From assembly GCA_963749515.1 (NCBI GenBank), contig CAVVMR010000001.1, forward strand, positions 868,001 to 932,000: 64,000 nt of DNA. Reading direction: 5' to 3'. A program made the translations under genes and the position numbers. Source of the DNA: Gaiellasilicea sp963749515. GTDB taxonomy: Bacteria; Actinomycetota; Thermoleophilia; Gaiellales; Gaiellaceae. The notes under the pieces were generated by a model that worked only from the letters and a program-made list of their open reading frames with translations, had not been told where the DNA came from and did not search any database. This document shows, piece by piece, positions 1 to 7,914 of the stretch (the first letter of the stretch is position 1; every line of letters starts with the position of its first letter).

Positions 1-983
1 TGCAGGCGGGCGCCGGCCAGGCTCCGGCGCGCCAGGCCGCGATCGGCGCCGGGCTGCCGAAGGAGACGCCGGCGGACACGATCAACAAGGTCTGCGCCTC
101 GTCGATCCGCGCCGTCCAGCTCGCCGACACGATCATTCGCGCCGGCGACCACGAGGTGATCGTCACGGGCGGGATGGAGTCGATGTCGAACGCGCCCTAT
201 CTGCTGAAGAAGGCGCGCTTCGGCTACCGGCTCGGACACGGCGAGCTGATCGACTCGATGATCTTCGACGGCCTCACCGACGCCTATGACTCGATGCACA
301 TGGTGCAGCACAACTCGATGGTCTCCCGCGAGCTCGGGATCAGCCGCGAGGAGCAGGACGCGTGGGCCCTCCGGTCGCAGCAGCGCGCCGCGGCTGCCCA
401 GGACGCAGGCCGGTACGAGGACGAGATCGTTCCCGTCGGCGACGTCGCCGCCGACGAGGGCATCCGGCGCGACACGACGAGCGAGTCGCTCGCGAAGCTG
501 AAGCCGGTGTTCGACCCCGAGGGGACGACGACCGCCGGCAACGCCCCCGGCGTGAACGACGGCGCCTCCTGCGTGATCGTCACCTCGGAGGAGTTCGCGG
601 AGCGCCGCGGCCTCGAGATCCTGGGGACGATCGTCTCGCAGGGCTACGTCGCCGACGACTTCGCCTATCTGGTGCGAACGCCGGCCAACGCCGCGGCGAT
701 CGCCTTCGAGAAGGCCGGCAAGAGCATCGAGGACGTCAAGCGCGTCGAGATCAACGAGGCGTTCTCGTCGGTGGCGCTCAACTCGGCACGGCTGCTCGGC
801 GCCGACGAGGAGATCGTGAACGTGAACGGTGGCGCCGTCGCGCTCGGGCATCCGATCGGCGCCTCGGGCGGGCGGATCGTCGGCACGATGGTGCACGAGC
901 TCCGTCGGAACGGCGGCGGCCTCGGCCTCGCGGCGATCTGCTCCGGCGGCGGCCAGGGCGACGCGCTGCTGATCGACGTGTAG
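1..983 (+). CDS. Acetyl-CoA C-acyltransferase (thiolase), 5'-truncated by the window edge
   Basis: This condensing or cleaving thiolase interconverts two acetyl-CoA and acetoacetyl-CoA, or shortens a 3-ketoacyl-CoA. The reading frame is open from base 3 to the stop at 981-983, so the start lies before the window; about 326 residues are visible of a usual ~390. The nucleophilic cysteine lies in INKVCASSIRAVQ, encoded near base 92. The C-terminal GHPIGASGGRI (active-site His) and CSGGGQGDA (second Cys) motifs are intact. An internal GTG at 156 could be mistaken for a start, but thiolase homology continues upstream of it. A hydroxyacyl-CoA dehydrogenase and an acyl-CoA dehydrogenase follow within 6 kb on the same strand, which supports a role in short-chain acyl-CoA metabolism. 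Exact chain-length preference cannot be read. Confidence 0.95.
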   Translation, partial: QAGAGQAPARQAAIGAGLPKETPADTINKVCASSIRAVQLADTIIRAGDHEVIVTGGMESMSNAPYLLKKARFGYRLGHGELIDSMIFDGLTDAYDSMHMVQHNSMVSRELGISREEQDAWALRSQQRAAAAQDAGRYEDEIVPVGDVAADEGIRRDTTSESLAKLKPVFDPEGTTTAGNAPGVNDGASCVIVTSEEFAERRGLEILGTIVSQGYVADDFAYLVRTPANAAAIAFEKAGKSIEDVKRVEINEAFSSVALNSARLLGADEEIVNVNGGAVALGHPIGASGGRIVGTMVHELRRNGGGLGLAAICSGGGQGDALLIDV

Positions 984-1003
984 CGGCTGGGCAGGCGGTT
1001 CCG

Positions 1004-1495
1004 ATGCGAGTCGCCGTAGTCGTCGCCACTGCCGTGCTCTCGCTCGCGGTCTCGGCGGACGCCTTCGCCTGCAGCTGCCTCCGTCCCGACCTCGTTCGCG
1101 ACCTGCCTCGCGCCGACGGGGCATTCATCGGCACCCTGCTCGAGCGAGATGACCGCGAGGCCACGTCGACGCTCCTCTTTCGCGTCGAGCAGGTCTACAA
1201 GGGCGACATCGAGAATCGCGTCGAGGTCGAGACCGCACGCGGAGGCGCCGCCTGCGGAGTGGAGGTGCCCGTCGGCGAGCGAATCGGCCTGTTGCTGATG
1301 CGCGATGGCCAGACGTGGCGGGGGAGCCTCTGCTCCCAGGTCGATCCATCGGAGTTCCTCGCGCTGACCGACGTCGAGGACAACACCACGCCGCCGGTCA
1401 ACTGGGGCGGGATCGTGATCGGCGTGCTGGTGCTCGGCGGCGGCGCGTTCTTCCTCGTCCGGAAGCTGCGGAGTTACCGAAGAGCCTTGCGGTAG
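1004..1495 (+). CDS. Secreted TIMP/NTR-like protein with C-terminal membrane anchor
   Basis: A 163-residue exported protein. Residues 1-22 form a signal peptide ending in DAFA, directly followed by Cys23-Ser-Cys25, so cleavage would leave a CxC N-terminus as in tissue-inhibitor-of-metalloproteinase (NTR-fold) proteins. The body (FIGTLLERDD, VEQVYKGDIENRVEV, further Cys residues at AACGVEV and SLCSQ) fits bacterial members of that family. A glycine-rich hydrophobic helix near residues 133-152, followed by a basic tail (RKLRSYRR), anchors it in the membrane. The start is the first ATG, 20 bases after the thiolase stop. The 3' end overlaps the convergent GNAT gene by 22 bases. The molecular role is unknown; bacterial TIMP-like proteins are mostly uncharacterised. 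Confidence 0.75.
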   Translation: MRVAVVVATAVLSLAVSADAFACSCLRPDLVRDLPRADGAFIGTLLERDDREATSTLLFRVEQVYKGDIENRVEVETARGGAACGVEVPVGERIGLLLMRDGQTWRGSLCSQVDPSEFLALTDVEDNTTPPVNWGGIVIGVLVLGGGAFFLVRKLRSYRRALR

Positions 1496-1983
1496 CGGAC
1501 CTCGACGACCTCGGCGCCCTGGAAGGTGTCGACCTTGCGGCCGTCGCTCTTCCAGCCGGCGGCTCGGTAGAAGCGCTCGCCGCGCTCGTTTCCCTCGAGC
1601 ACCCACAGCACCGCCCGCTCGAAGCCGAACTCGCGCATCGACTCCTCGGCCCGCGCGAGGAGCGCGCGGCCGACGCCCCGGTCCCAGCAGGACGGGAGGA
1701 GGTAGATCGCATACAGCTCACCCTCGTTCTCCGCGTCCTCGTCGCGTGACCGGCCGACGCTCGCAAAGCCGACCACCTCGTCGTCGAGCTCCGCGACGAA
1801 GGTGGCGCTTCCCGGCCGCGGAGCACGGGCGAGACCCTCGCGCCACATCCGCTGGCGACCCTCGAGGTCGAAGCCCGCGATCGCCTCGTCGGGCATCAGC
1901 CCTCGGTAGGCGACCCGCCAGGTCTCGACCTGGACCCGGCCGATCGCGTCCGCGTCGGCGGCGGTCGCTGGGCGCACGCTCAT
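1474..1983 (-). CDS. GNAT-family N-acetyltransferase
   Basis: A 169-residue single-domain acetyltransferase that would transfer acetyl from acetyl-CoA to an amine; the substrate is not predictable. The N-terminal strand (MSVRPATAADADAI) and WRVAYRGLMP are typical of the family. The acetyl-CoA loop is RGVGRALLARAEE (R/Q-x-x-G-x-G/A type), preceded by the core strand ELYAIYLLP. The C-terminal NERGERFYRAAGWKSDG matches the usual ending of the fold. The gene is convergent with the TIMP-like gene (22-base overlap), and its start lies 9 bases from the end of the next minus-strand gene, so the two may be co-transcribed. Confidence 0.85.
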   Translation of the reverse strand: MSVRPATAADADAIGRVQVETWRVAYRGLMPDEAIAGFDLEGRQRMWREGLARAPRPGSATFVAELDDEVVGFASVGRSRDEDAENEGELYAIYLLPSCWDRGVGRALLARAEESMREFGFERAVLWVLEGNERGERFYRAAGWKSDGRKVDTFQGAEVVEVRYRKALR

Positions 1984-1992
1984 GCGGCGAGT

Positions 1993-3144
1993 CTAGGGCG
2001 CGAGCAGAACCGTCGAATTCGACGTCTGCACGCGGCCCGCAATGCGGCCCTGCTCGACATCGACGATCGTGAAGCGGGTGCTGTTCGCCGAGCCGACGTA
2101 GGCCCACCGGCCGGCGACCTGGACATAGCCGGTGTCCGTTCCCTCGAGCAGTGTGAAGCGGCGCGTCCCGTCGAGCCGGTAGCCGCGGAGCTCGTCGCGT
2201 CCATAGGTGAGCAGTGTCGAGCCAGCGAGCGCGAGCTCCGACGCCGCCGCGTCCAGTACGCGTGGCGAGCCGGTTGGAACGTCGAGCAAGTGGACACCGA
2301 TGGACGTCGGTGGGCCATCGGCGCGGGAGTGCGAGCCGGTGAAGGCGACTGTGTTCCTGCGCAACCAGACGGCCGAGCGTCCCCAGCCGTGACTGAGCTT
2401 CGCCGATCGCGCGGCGGCCCTGGTCGGGAGCCGGTGGCTGCGAGCCCTCAGGCTCGTCAGCTCGACCACGGTGAACCGATCGACGGCGAGTACAAGCGCG
2501 CGCATCCCGTCGGTGGCAAGAGCGGGCGAGGCGTGCCGTCCGGCCGCGTCCGGGGTGTCGGGCGGCGCGAAGCCGGCTTCGATCGGCGCCAGCGGGACAG
2601 TGCGCAGGCCACCACGGGCGTCGACGATCGCGAGCCGGGCGGGGCCGACTCCTTCGAGTGGTGCGAGCAGCGTCACGAGCCGGTTTCCAGCTCGCTTTGC
2701 CGCCAGTGCCGTTCCGTCGAGGTTGACGCGCCGCACGATCCTGCGATCGCGCAGGTCGACGACGACCGCCTCTGCCGGGGAGCCGCCGGTCACCGCCACG
2801 AGCCTGTTCGGGGTCGTCCAGCTCGCGGCGAGAACCGAGCCGCCGCCGAGCCAGACGAATCCGGTTTGTCGCAGCGCTGCAAGCCGGACTATCCGCAGGC
2901 GTCCGTTCGCCCCGCCGCCGAGTGCGGCGAGCGCGCCGTCGGGAGAGACTGCAACCACGTTCGCCGGCGCGCCACCGACGTTGAGCCCGGCCGGCCCGAC
3001 TGGCTGCAGCGTGGTCGGCGAGACCCAGCGAAGCTTGCCGCCTCCCGCCTCCCACTCGACCGCCAGCACCCGTTGCGGCTGCGCGCCGGCCGCCGTGCCG
3101 GTGAGGGCGGCTGCGAGCAGCAGGCCGGTGACGAGTCTCTTCAT
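1993..3144 (-). CDS. Secreted WD40/YVTN-like beta-propeller protein of unknown function
   Basis: A 383-residue exported protein. The chosen ATG gives a clean signal peptide (MKRLVTGLLLAAALTGTAAGA); the frame is open 37 codons further upstream, but that extension is basic and unlike a protein start. The rest consists of repeated four-strand-like blocks with recurring patterns such as VVAVSPDGALAALGGG, RLVAVTGGSPAEAVVVDLRD, RLVTLLAPLEG and WAYVGSANSTRFTIVDV, as in periplasmic or extracellular propellers. No catalytic motif is visible. It may be a ligand-binding or scaffold protein. Nothing in the neighbourhood fixes its role. Confidence 0.7.
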   Translation of the reverse strand: MKRLVTGLLLAAALTGTAAGAQPQRVLAVEWEAGGGKLRWVSPTTLQPVGPAGLNVGGAPANVVAVSPDGALAALGGGANGRLRIVRLAALRQTGFVWLGGGSVLAASWTTPNRLVAVTGGSPAEAVVVDLRDRRIVRRVNLDGTALAAKRAGNRLVTLLAPLEGVGPARLAIVDARGGLRTVPLAPIEAGFAPPDTPDAAGRHASPALATDGMRALVLAVDRFTVVELTSLRARSHRLPTRAAARSAKLSHGWGRSAVWLRRNTVAFTGSHSRADGPPTSIGVHLLDVPTGSPRVLDAAASELALAGSTLLTYGRDELRGYRLDGTRRFTLLEGTDTGYVQVAGRWAYVGSANSTRFTIVDVEQGRIAGRVQTSNSTVLLAP

Positions 3145-3182
3145 GTCACATCTACACCGGAGCCCCGTCCGAGGGTCCCGGA

Positions 3183-3188
3183 TAGGCT
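3183..3188 (+). promoter_or_regulatory. Candidate -10 element (TAGGCT) before 3-hydroxybutyryl-CoA dehydrogenase
   Basis: TAGGCT matches the TANNNT form and ends 9 bases before the ATG at 3198. No Shine-Dalgarno sequence is present. This fits leaderless or near-leaderless transcription, a pattern that recurs in this window. No clear -35 box is seen. Confidence 0.4.
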
Positions 3189-3197
3189 CAGCGAAGT

Positions 3198-4031
3198 ATG
3201 GACCTCGAGCATGTTCTTGTCGTCGGCGCGGGCCAGATGGGCGGCGGCATCGCACAGGTTGTGGCCGCGTCCGGTCGCCGCGTCTCGCTCCATGACTCGT
3301 TTCCCGGTGCGACGGAGCGCGGCCTGGCGGCGATACGGAAGAGCCTCGAGAAGCTGGCCGAGAAAGGCGGCGCCGACCCTGACGAGGTGCTCGCGCGGGT
3401 GGCCGCCGTCGACGAGCTCGTGCCCGCGGACCTGATGATCGAGGCCGTCGTCGAGGACGCGGCCGTGAAGGAGGACCTCTTCCGCCGTGCGGACGGGATC
3501 CTTCCGGACGGCGCGATCCTCGCCTCGAACACCTCGTCGATCCCGATCACCTCGCTTGCGGCCGTGACCGGCCGGCCGGACCGCGTGATCGGGATGCACT
3601 TCTTCAACCCCGTTCCGGTGTTGAAGCTGGTGGAGGTGATCCGCGCGGTCCAGACCTCCGACGAGACGGCGGCGGCGATCACGAAGCTCGCCGGAGACCT
3701 CGGCAAGGTGCCGGCGCAGGCGAACGACTTTCCCGGCTTCGTCTCGAACCGGATCCTGATGCCGTTCATCAACGAGGCGGCGTACGCCTTGCTGGAGGGT
3801 GTCGCGGAGCCGGAGGCGATCGACACGATCGCCAGGCTCGGCTTCGCCCATCCGATGGGGCCGCTGGCCCTCGCCGACCTGATCGGGCTGGACACGTGCG
3901 TGGCGATCATGGATGTCCTGCACGAGGGGCTCGGCAACCCGAAGTACGCGCCCTGCCCACTGCTGCGGCAGTACGTCCAGGCCGGCCGACTCGGCCGGAA
4001 GTCGGGCCGCGGCTTCTACGAGTACGGCTAG
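3198..4031 (+). CDS. hbd: 3-hydroxybutyryl-CoA dehydrogenase
   Basis: A 277-residue cytoplasmic enzyme oxidising (S)-3-hydroxybutyryl-CoA with NAD(P), or running in reverse. The Rossmann motif VVGAGQMGGGIAQ starts at residue 8. The catalytic region SNTSSIPIT and RVIGMHFFNPVPVLKLVEV, including the active His, is intact. The C-terminal helical domain contains PGFVSNRILMPFINEA, HPMGPLALADLIGLD and the ending GRKSGRGFYEY. The length is normal for the single-domain bacterial form. The next gene starts on the base after this stop codon, so the two share a transcript. The thiolase and acyl-CoA dehydrogenase nearby support a short-chain acyl-CoA pathway. Confidence 0.95.
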   Translation: MDLEHVLVVGAGQMGGGIAQVVAASGRRVSLHDSFPGATERGLAAIRKSLEKLAEKGGADPDEVLARVAAVDELVPADLMIEAVVEDAAVKEDLFRRADGILPDGAILASNTSSIPITSLAAVTGRPDRVIGMHFFNPVPVLKLVEVIRAVQTSDETAAAITKLAGDLGKVPAQANDFPGFVSNRILMPFINEAAYALLEGVAEPEAIDTIARLGFAHPMGPLALADLIGLDTCVAIMDVLHEGLGNPKYAPCPLLRQYVQAGRLGRKSGRGFYEYG

Positions 4032-5015
4032 GTGGACGAGGGCCTCCGCGCCTGGCTCGAGGCGGCCGAGGGCGACGACGAGACGTTCGTCGAGACGGCC
4101 TTCCGCATCGTTCTGCGCCGGCCGCCGGACGAGGAGGCACGCGCCCGCGCGCTCGAGAAGCTCGCCGCGGGAACGCTTTCCCGGACGACGCTGCTGCACG
4201 AGCTCGCGACGGCGCCGGAGTCGGAGCGCGTTCGGCTGCTGGACGACGGGGTGGCGTTCGCGCGCGGAGCGCGCGCCCGCGGCGAGCGGCCTCGCTGGCT
4301 GCAGGGGCCGCCGGGAACCGACGAGCGGGTGATCGAGCTGCCGTGGGTGCTTTCGCGGCTTCGTGGTGGACGAGCGCTCGAGGTCGGCTATGCGTTCGCG
4401 GAGGCGCCGTATCTCGCCGCGCTGCTGCAGGCGGGCTTCGACGAGCTGACCGGAGTCGATCTCGCCGAGGCGGAGGTCCCGGCGATGACGACCGTCCGCG
4501 CTGACGTACGCGACCTTCCGTTCGAAAGCGACAGCTTCGATCTCGCTCTCTGCGTCTCGACGCTCGAGCACGTGGGCGCCGACAACAGCGGCTACGGGCT
4601 CGCGGCCGAGGAAGATGCCGCCGCGCGCCTGACTGCGCTGCGCGAGCTTCGGCGAGTGCTCGCACGGAGCGGCCGGCTGCTGATCACGGTGCCGTGCGGC
4701 GAGCCCGAGGACTATGGCTGGTTCCGCCAGGAGGACGTGCGCGGCTGGACGAGGCTGTTCACCCGCGCCGGCTTCTTCATCGAGGAGCAGGAGGTGTACG
4801 AGCTGACCGACGACGGCTGGCGCTCCTCGCCGGAGCTCGTCTCGGCGGGGCTTCGCTACGGCGAGCGCGGCCCCGCTGCCTCCGCCGTCCTCTGCGCCGA
4901 GCTGTCACCGCGCCGCCTGCGACGGCTGCTCACGCCGGGTGGAATCGAGCGCACGGCGCGGCGCCGGGCGCCACGTTCGGTGCGCCGACGACTCGGCGTC
5001 ACCCGATCGGGGTAG
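4032..5015 (+). CDS. DUF4214-like domain fused to a SAM-dependent methyltransferase
   Basis: A 327-residue protein starting with GTG immediately after the preceding stop. Residues ~14-60 (TFVETAFRIVLRRPPDEEAR, then GTLSRTTLLHELATAPE) resemble DUF4214, a small helical module often found in surface-carbohydrate and secreted proteins. Residues ~95-240 are a class I methyltransferase: RALEVGYAFAEAP (degenerate GxGxG), TGVDLAE (acidic end of strand 2), VRADVRDLPFESDSFDLALC and STLEHVG. The C-terminus is Arg-rich. The enzyme probably methylates a glycan, lipid or small molecule, but the substrate is unknown. The coupling to a metabolic dehydrogenase is probably only transcriptional. Confidence 0.75.
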   Translation: MDEGLRAWLEAAEGDDETFVETAFRIVLRRPPDEEARARALEKLAAGTLSRTTLLHELATAPESERVRLLDDGVAFARGARARGERPRWLQGPPGTDERVIELPWVLSRLRGGRALEVGYAFAEAPYLAALLQAGFDELTGVDLAEAEVPAMTTVRADVRDLPFESDSFDLALCVSTLEHVGADNSGYGLAAEEDAAARLTALRELRRVLARSGRLLITVPCGEPEDYGWFRQEDVRGWTRLFTRAGFFIEEQEVYELTDDGWRSSPELVSAGLRYGERGPAASAVLCAELSPRRLRRLLTPGGIERTARRRAPRSVRRRLGVTRSG

Positions 5016-5038
5016 GTCCCTCTCAAGGATCGGACCTA
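5013..5038. terminator. Inverted repeat TAGGTCC-N12-GGACCTA
   Basis: A perfect 7-base inverted repeat with a 12-base spacer begins on the stop codon of the methyltransferase and ends 43 bases before the next start. It could be a weak terminator or an operator of the HD-GYP gene. No U-tract follows. Confidence 0.3.
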
Positions 5039-5081
5039 GTTGCCGATACCGGTCTGTGAAGGCATTCGACCGGGGGGAACG

Positions 5082-6149
5082 ATGCGACTGTTGCTGGTAG
5101 ATGACGATTCAGGGTTCCGAGCCCTGCTCCGTACGACTTTCGAGGACGTCGAGGTCGACGTGGACGAGGCCGGCAGCGCGGCCGAGGCCGAACAGCGGAT
5201 CTCCGCCCAGCGGCCGGACGTCATCGTGCTCGACGTCGGCATGCCCGGCATGGACGGTCTCGCCTTTTGCCGCGAGCTGAAGGAAAGCCCCGACACGAGT
5301 GCGATCCGCATCGTCCTGCTCACCGGGATGGACGACGTGGAGGACGTGGCCGGCTCGGCCGGCGCGGACGCACTGCTCCTGAAGCCTTTCCGGCCGCTCG
5401 AGCTGCTCGGTGTCGTGGAGCGCCTCGCCGGTGCCACCGCCGGCGCCCCGATGCGCGCCTCGAAGGGGCGCTCCGGCGAAGAGCAGCTCGTCCTGTATGC
5501 GCGCGACCTGCGCCATCTCGTCGAGATCGAGCGGGCGCAGCGAGGATTGCTCGAGAGCGCCTACAAGGAGACCGTCTCCGCGCTCGCGAGCGCTCTCGGA
5601 ACCAAGGACACCGGCACGCGACAGCATTCGCAGCGCGTCCAGCGGTACGCCCTGGAGCTGACCGCCGCGATCGATCCGAAGCTCGCTACCGACCCCTCGC
5701 TCGAGTACGGCTTCCTGCTCCACGACATCGGGAAGATCGGCGTGCCCGACCAGATCCTGCTGAAGCCGAGCGCTCTCAACGAGGCGGAGTGGCGCGTGAT
5801 GAAGGCGCACACGCTCCTCGGCGCGCAGATGATCGCCGGCGTCGCCTTCCTGAAGGAGGCCGGGGTCGAGATCGTCCGCTCACACCACGAGCGCTGGGAC
5901 GGGAACGGCTACCCGGACGGGCTCGTCGGCGAGGAGATTCCGATCGGCGCCCGGATCTTCGCGGTCGCGGACGCCATCGATGCGATCACGAACCACCGTC
6001 CCTACCGCGAGGCGCGCAGCTGGCGCGACTCCCGGCGGGAGATCCTGGAGCAGAAGGGCAAGCAGTTCGACCCGCAGGTGGTCGACGCGTTCTGCGACCG
6101 CGAGCACGTGCTGCACGAGATCCGCAGAGAGTTCCTCTCCGCCGCGTAG
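5082..6149 (+). CDS. Response regulator with HD-GYP phosphodiesterase output
   Basis: A 355-residue two-domain regulator. The receiver domain (residues 1-~120) has the acidic pocket in LLLVDDDSG, phospho-acceptor Asp51 in VLDVGMPGMDG and the conserved Lys in LLKPF. The HD-GYP domain has His214-Asp215 in LLHDIGKIGVPDQIL, the HHERWDGNGYPDG motif with Gly276-Tyr277-Pro278, and ARIFAVADAIDAIT. All metal ligands appear present, so it is predicted to hydrolyse cyclic di-GMP when phosphorylated. The frame is open from 5040, but the ATG at 5082 follows a GGGGGGAAC ribosome-binding-like stretch and starts the receiver fold directly. No partner kinase is adjacent. Confidence 0.9.
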   Translation: MRLLLVDDDSGFRALLRTTFEDVEVDVDEAGSAAEAEQRISAQRPDVIVLDVGMPGMDGLAFCRELKESPDTSAIRIVLLTGMDDVEDVAGSAGADALLLKPFRPLELLGVVERLAGATAGAPMRASKGRSGEEQLVLYARDLRHLVEIERAQRGLLESAYKETVSALASALGTKDTGTRQHSQRVQRYALELTAAIDPKLATDPSLEYGFLLHDIGKIGVPDQILLKPSALNEAEWRVMKAHTLLGAQMIAGVAFLKEAGVEIVRSHHERWDGNGYPDGLVGEEIPIGARIFAVADAIDAITNHRPYREARSWRDSRREILEQKGKQFDPQVVDAFCDREHVLHEIRREFLSAA

Positions 6150-6167
6150 CGGACCAGCACCAGCACG

Positions 6168-6173
6168 TAGCAT
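6168..6173 (+). promoter_or_regulatory. Candidate -10 element (TAGCAT) before acyl-CoA dehydrogenase
   Basis: TAGCAT ends 8 bases before the ATG at 6182, with no Shine-Dalgarno sequence between. This suggests a leaderless transcript starting the acyl-CoA dehydrogenase-adenosyltransferase-permease operon. Confidence 0.4.
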
Positions 6174-6181
6174 CCCGTTCG

Positions 6182-7345
6182 ATGAACTTCCAGCTGTCGG
6201 CTGACCAGCGGGAGATCCAGGCGCTCACGCGTGACCTCGCGCAGGCCGAGATCGAGCCCAACGCCGCCACCTGGGACCGCGAGCACCGCTTCCCGACCGA
6301 GCTGTACGCGAAGCTCGCCGAGCTCGGTCTGATGGGCGTCTGCGTGCCGGCCGAGCTCGGCGGAGCGGGCGCCGACTTCCTCTCGTACATCCTCGTCCTC
6401 GAAGAGCTCTCACGAGCGGATGCGGGTGTCGGAGTCACGGTCGCCGTGCACACGAGCGCGTGCACGCTGCCGATCCTGGCTTTCGGCACCGAGGAGCAGC
6501 GCGAGCGCTTCGTGCCCCCGCTTGCGAGCGGCGACCAGATCGGGGCCTTTGCCCTGACCGAGCCCGAGGCCGGCTCCGATGCGGGCTCGCTGCGCACGCG
6601 CGCCGACGCGGACGGCGACGGCTGGACGATCACCGGCTCGAAGCAGTGGATCACGAACGGCAGCCATGCCGGCACGTTCCTCACCTTCGCCCGGAGCGAG
6701 CCGGAGATCGAGGGCGCGCGCGGCGTCTCGGCGTTCCTGCTCGACGCCGACCATGTTCGGGTCACGAGGGAGGAGGAGAAGCTCGGCCTCAATTCCTCCT
6801 CGACGGCCGACCTCGTGCTCGAGGGCGCGCACGTGGGCCGGGACCGGTTGCTGCACGAGGAGGGCCGCGGCTTCGCGGTCGCGATGGCGACGCTCGACGG
6901 TGGCCGGATCGGGATCGCGGCGCAGGCTCTCGGGATCGCGCAGGCCGCCTACGACGTCGCCCGCGAGTACGCCAAGGAGCGCCGCACCTTTGGGAAGCGG
7001 ATCGCCGAGCACCAGGCGATTCAATGGAAGCTCGCGGACATGTCGACCGAGATCGACGCCGCCCGCCTGCTCGTCTACCGCGCCGCGTGGCTCAAGGAGC
7101 AGGGGGAGCCGCACACCGAGGCGGGCGCAAAGGCGAAGCTCTTCGCCTCGGAGATGGCCCGCCGCCAGACGGCCGAGGCGATCCAGATCCTCGGCGGCTA
7201 CGGCTATACGAAGGAGTTCCCCGTCGAGCGCTACTACCGGGACGCGAAGATCACGGAGATCTACGAGGGAACGAGCGAGATCCAGCGCCTCGTGATCGCG
7301 CGCAGCATCCTCGATCTGCAGCGCGAGCCGGCGACGACGGCATGA
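6182..7345 (+). CDS. Acyl-CoA dehydrogenase
   Basis: A 387-residue FAD enzyme that makes the alpha-beta double bond in acyl-CoA and passes electrons to electron-transfer flavoprotein (etfBA is encoded at 35-37 kb). The three family domains are clear. The N-terminal helices run from MNFQLSADQREIQALTRD. The middle beta domain has AFALTEPEAGSD and GSKQWITNGSHA. The C-terminal helices have RRTFGKRIAEHQAIQWKLAD, QILGGYGYTKEFPVERYYRD and YEGTSEIQRLVIAR. The start is the ATG giving normal length; the frame upstream is a shadow of the HD-GYP gene. Its stop overlaps the next start by four bases. Substrate length is not readable, but the type is common for short or branched acyl-CoA. Confidence 0.95.
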   Translation: MNFQLSADQREIQALTRDLAQAEIEPNAATWDREHRFPTELYAKLAELGLMGVCVPAELGGAGADFLSYILVLEELSRADAGVGVTVAVHTSACTLPILAFGTEEQRERFVPPLASGDQIGAFALTEPEAGSDAGSLRTRADADGDGWTITGSKQWITNGSHAGTFLTFARSEPEIEGARGVSAFLLDADHVRVTREEEKLGLNSSSTADLVLEGAHVGRDRLLHEEGRGFAVAMATLDGGRIGIAAQALGIAQAAYDVAREYAKERRTFGKRIAEHQAIQWKLADMSTEIDAARLLVYRAAWLKEQGEPHTEAGAKAKLFASEMARRQTAEAIQILGGYGYTKEFPVERYYRDAKITEIYEGTSEIQRLVIARSILDLQREPATTA

Positions 7346-7914
7346 GAAGCCGGGACGAGCCGGTTCGGCTGACGCGCATCTATACGCGCGGCGGCGACGC
7401 GGGGGAGACGTCGCTCGGGGACGGATCGCGCGTCTCGAAGCTCGATTGCCGGATCGGCGCCTTCGGCACGGTCGACGAGCTCAACTCGGCGATCGGCGTC
7501 GTCCTGGCGGGCGACGTGCCGGACGCGGTGCGCGAGGCGCTCGAGCTCGTCCAGAACGAGCTCTTCGACGTCGGCGCGGATCTGTCGGTGCCGTGGGGGG
7601 TGACCGACCGCCTGCGTGTCGAGCACGCGATGATCGAGCGGCTCGAGGAGCTCTGCGACGCGTTCAACGGCGAGCTGCCCGAGCTCAAGAGCTTCATCCT
7701 GCCGGGCGGGACGGAGACGGCTGCGAGGCTTCACGTCGCGCGGACGATCTGTCGCCGCGCCGAGCGCGACGTCCTGCTCGGCTCGCAGGAGCTGGAGCTG
7801 AACCCGCAGGTGCTCGTCTATCTCAACCGGCTCTCGGACCTGCTCTTCATCCTCGCCCGGCTGGCGAACGCCGGCCGCGACGAGCCCCTATGGAAGCCTG
7901 GGAGCTCGCGCTAG
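7342..7914 (+). CDS. PduO-type cob(I)alamin adenosyltransferase
   Basis: A 190-residue enzyme that transfers adenosyl from ATP to cob(I)alamin, making coenzyme B12. The family signature TRIYTRGGDAGETSLGDG is at residues 10-27, followed by AFGTVDELNSAIG, and the C-terminal helices carry HVARTICRRAERDV and LVYLNRLSDLLFILAR. The ATG overlaps the acyl-CoA dehydrogenase stop (ATGA), showing translational coupling. The likely consumer of the cofactor is the split B12-dependent mutase encoded at 29.8 and 33.5 kb, so this operon links acyl-CoA oxidation to mutase cofactor supply. Confidence 0.93.
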   Translation: MRSRDEPVRLTRIYTRGGDAGETSLGDGSRVSKLDCRIGAFGTVDELNSAIGVVLAGDVPDAVREALELVQNELFDVGADLSVPWGVTDRLRVEHAMIERLEELCDAFNGELPELKSFILPGGTETAARLHVARTICRRAERDVLLGSQELELNPQVLVYLNRLSDLLFILARLANAGRDEPLWKPGSSR

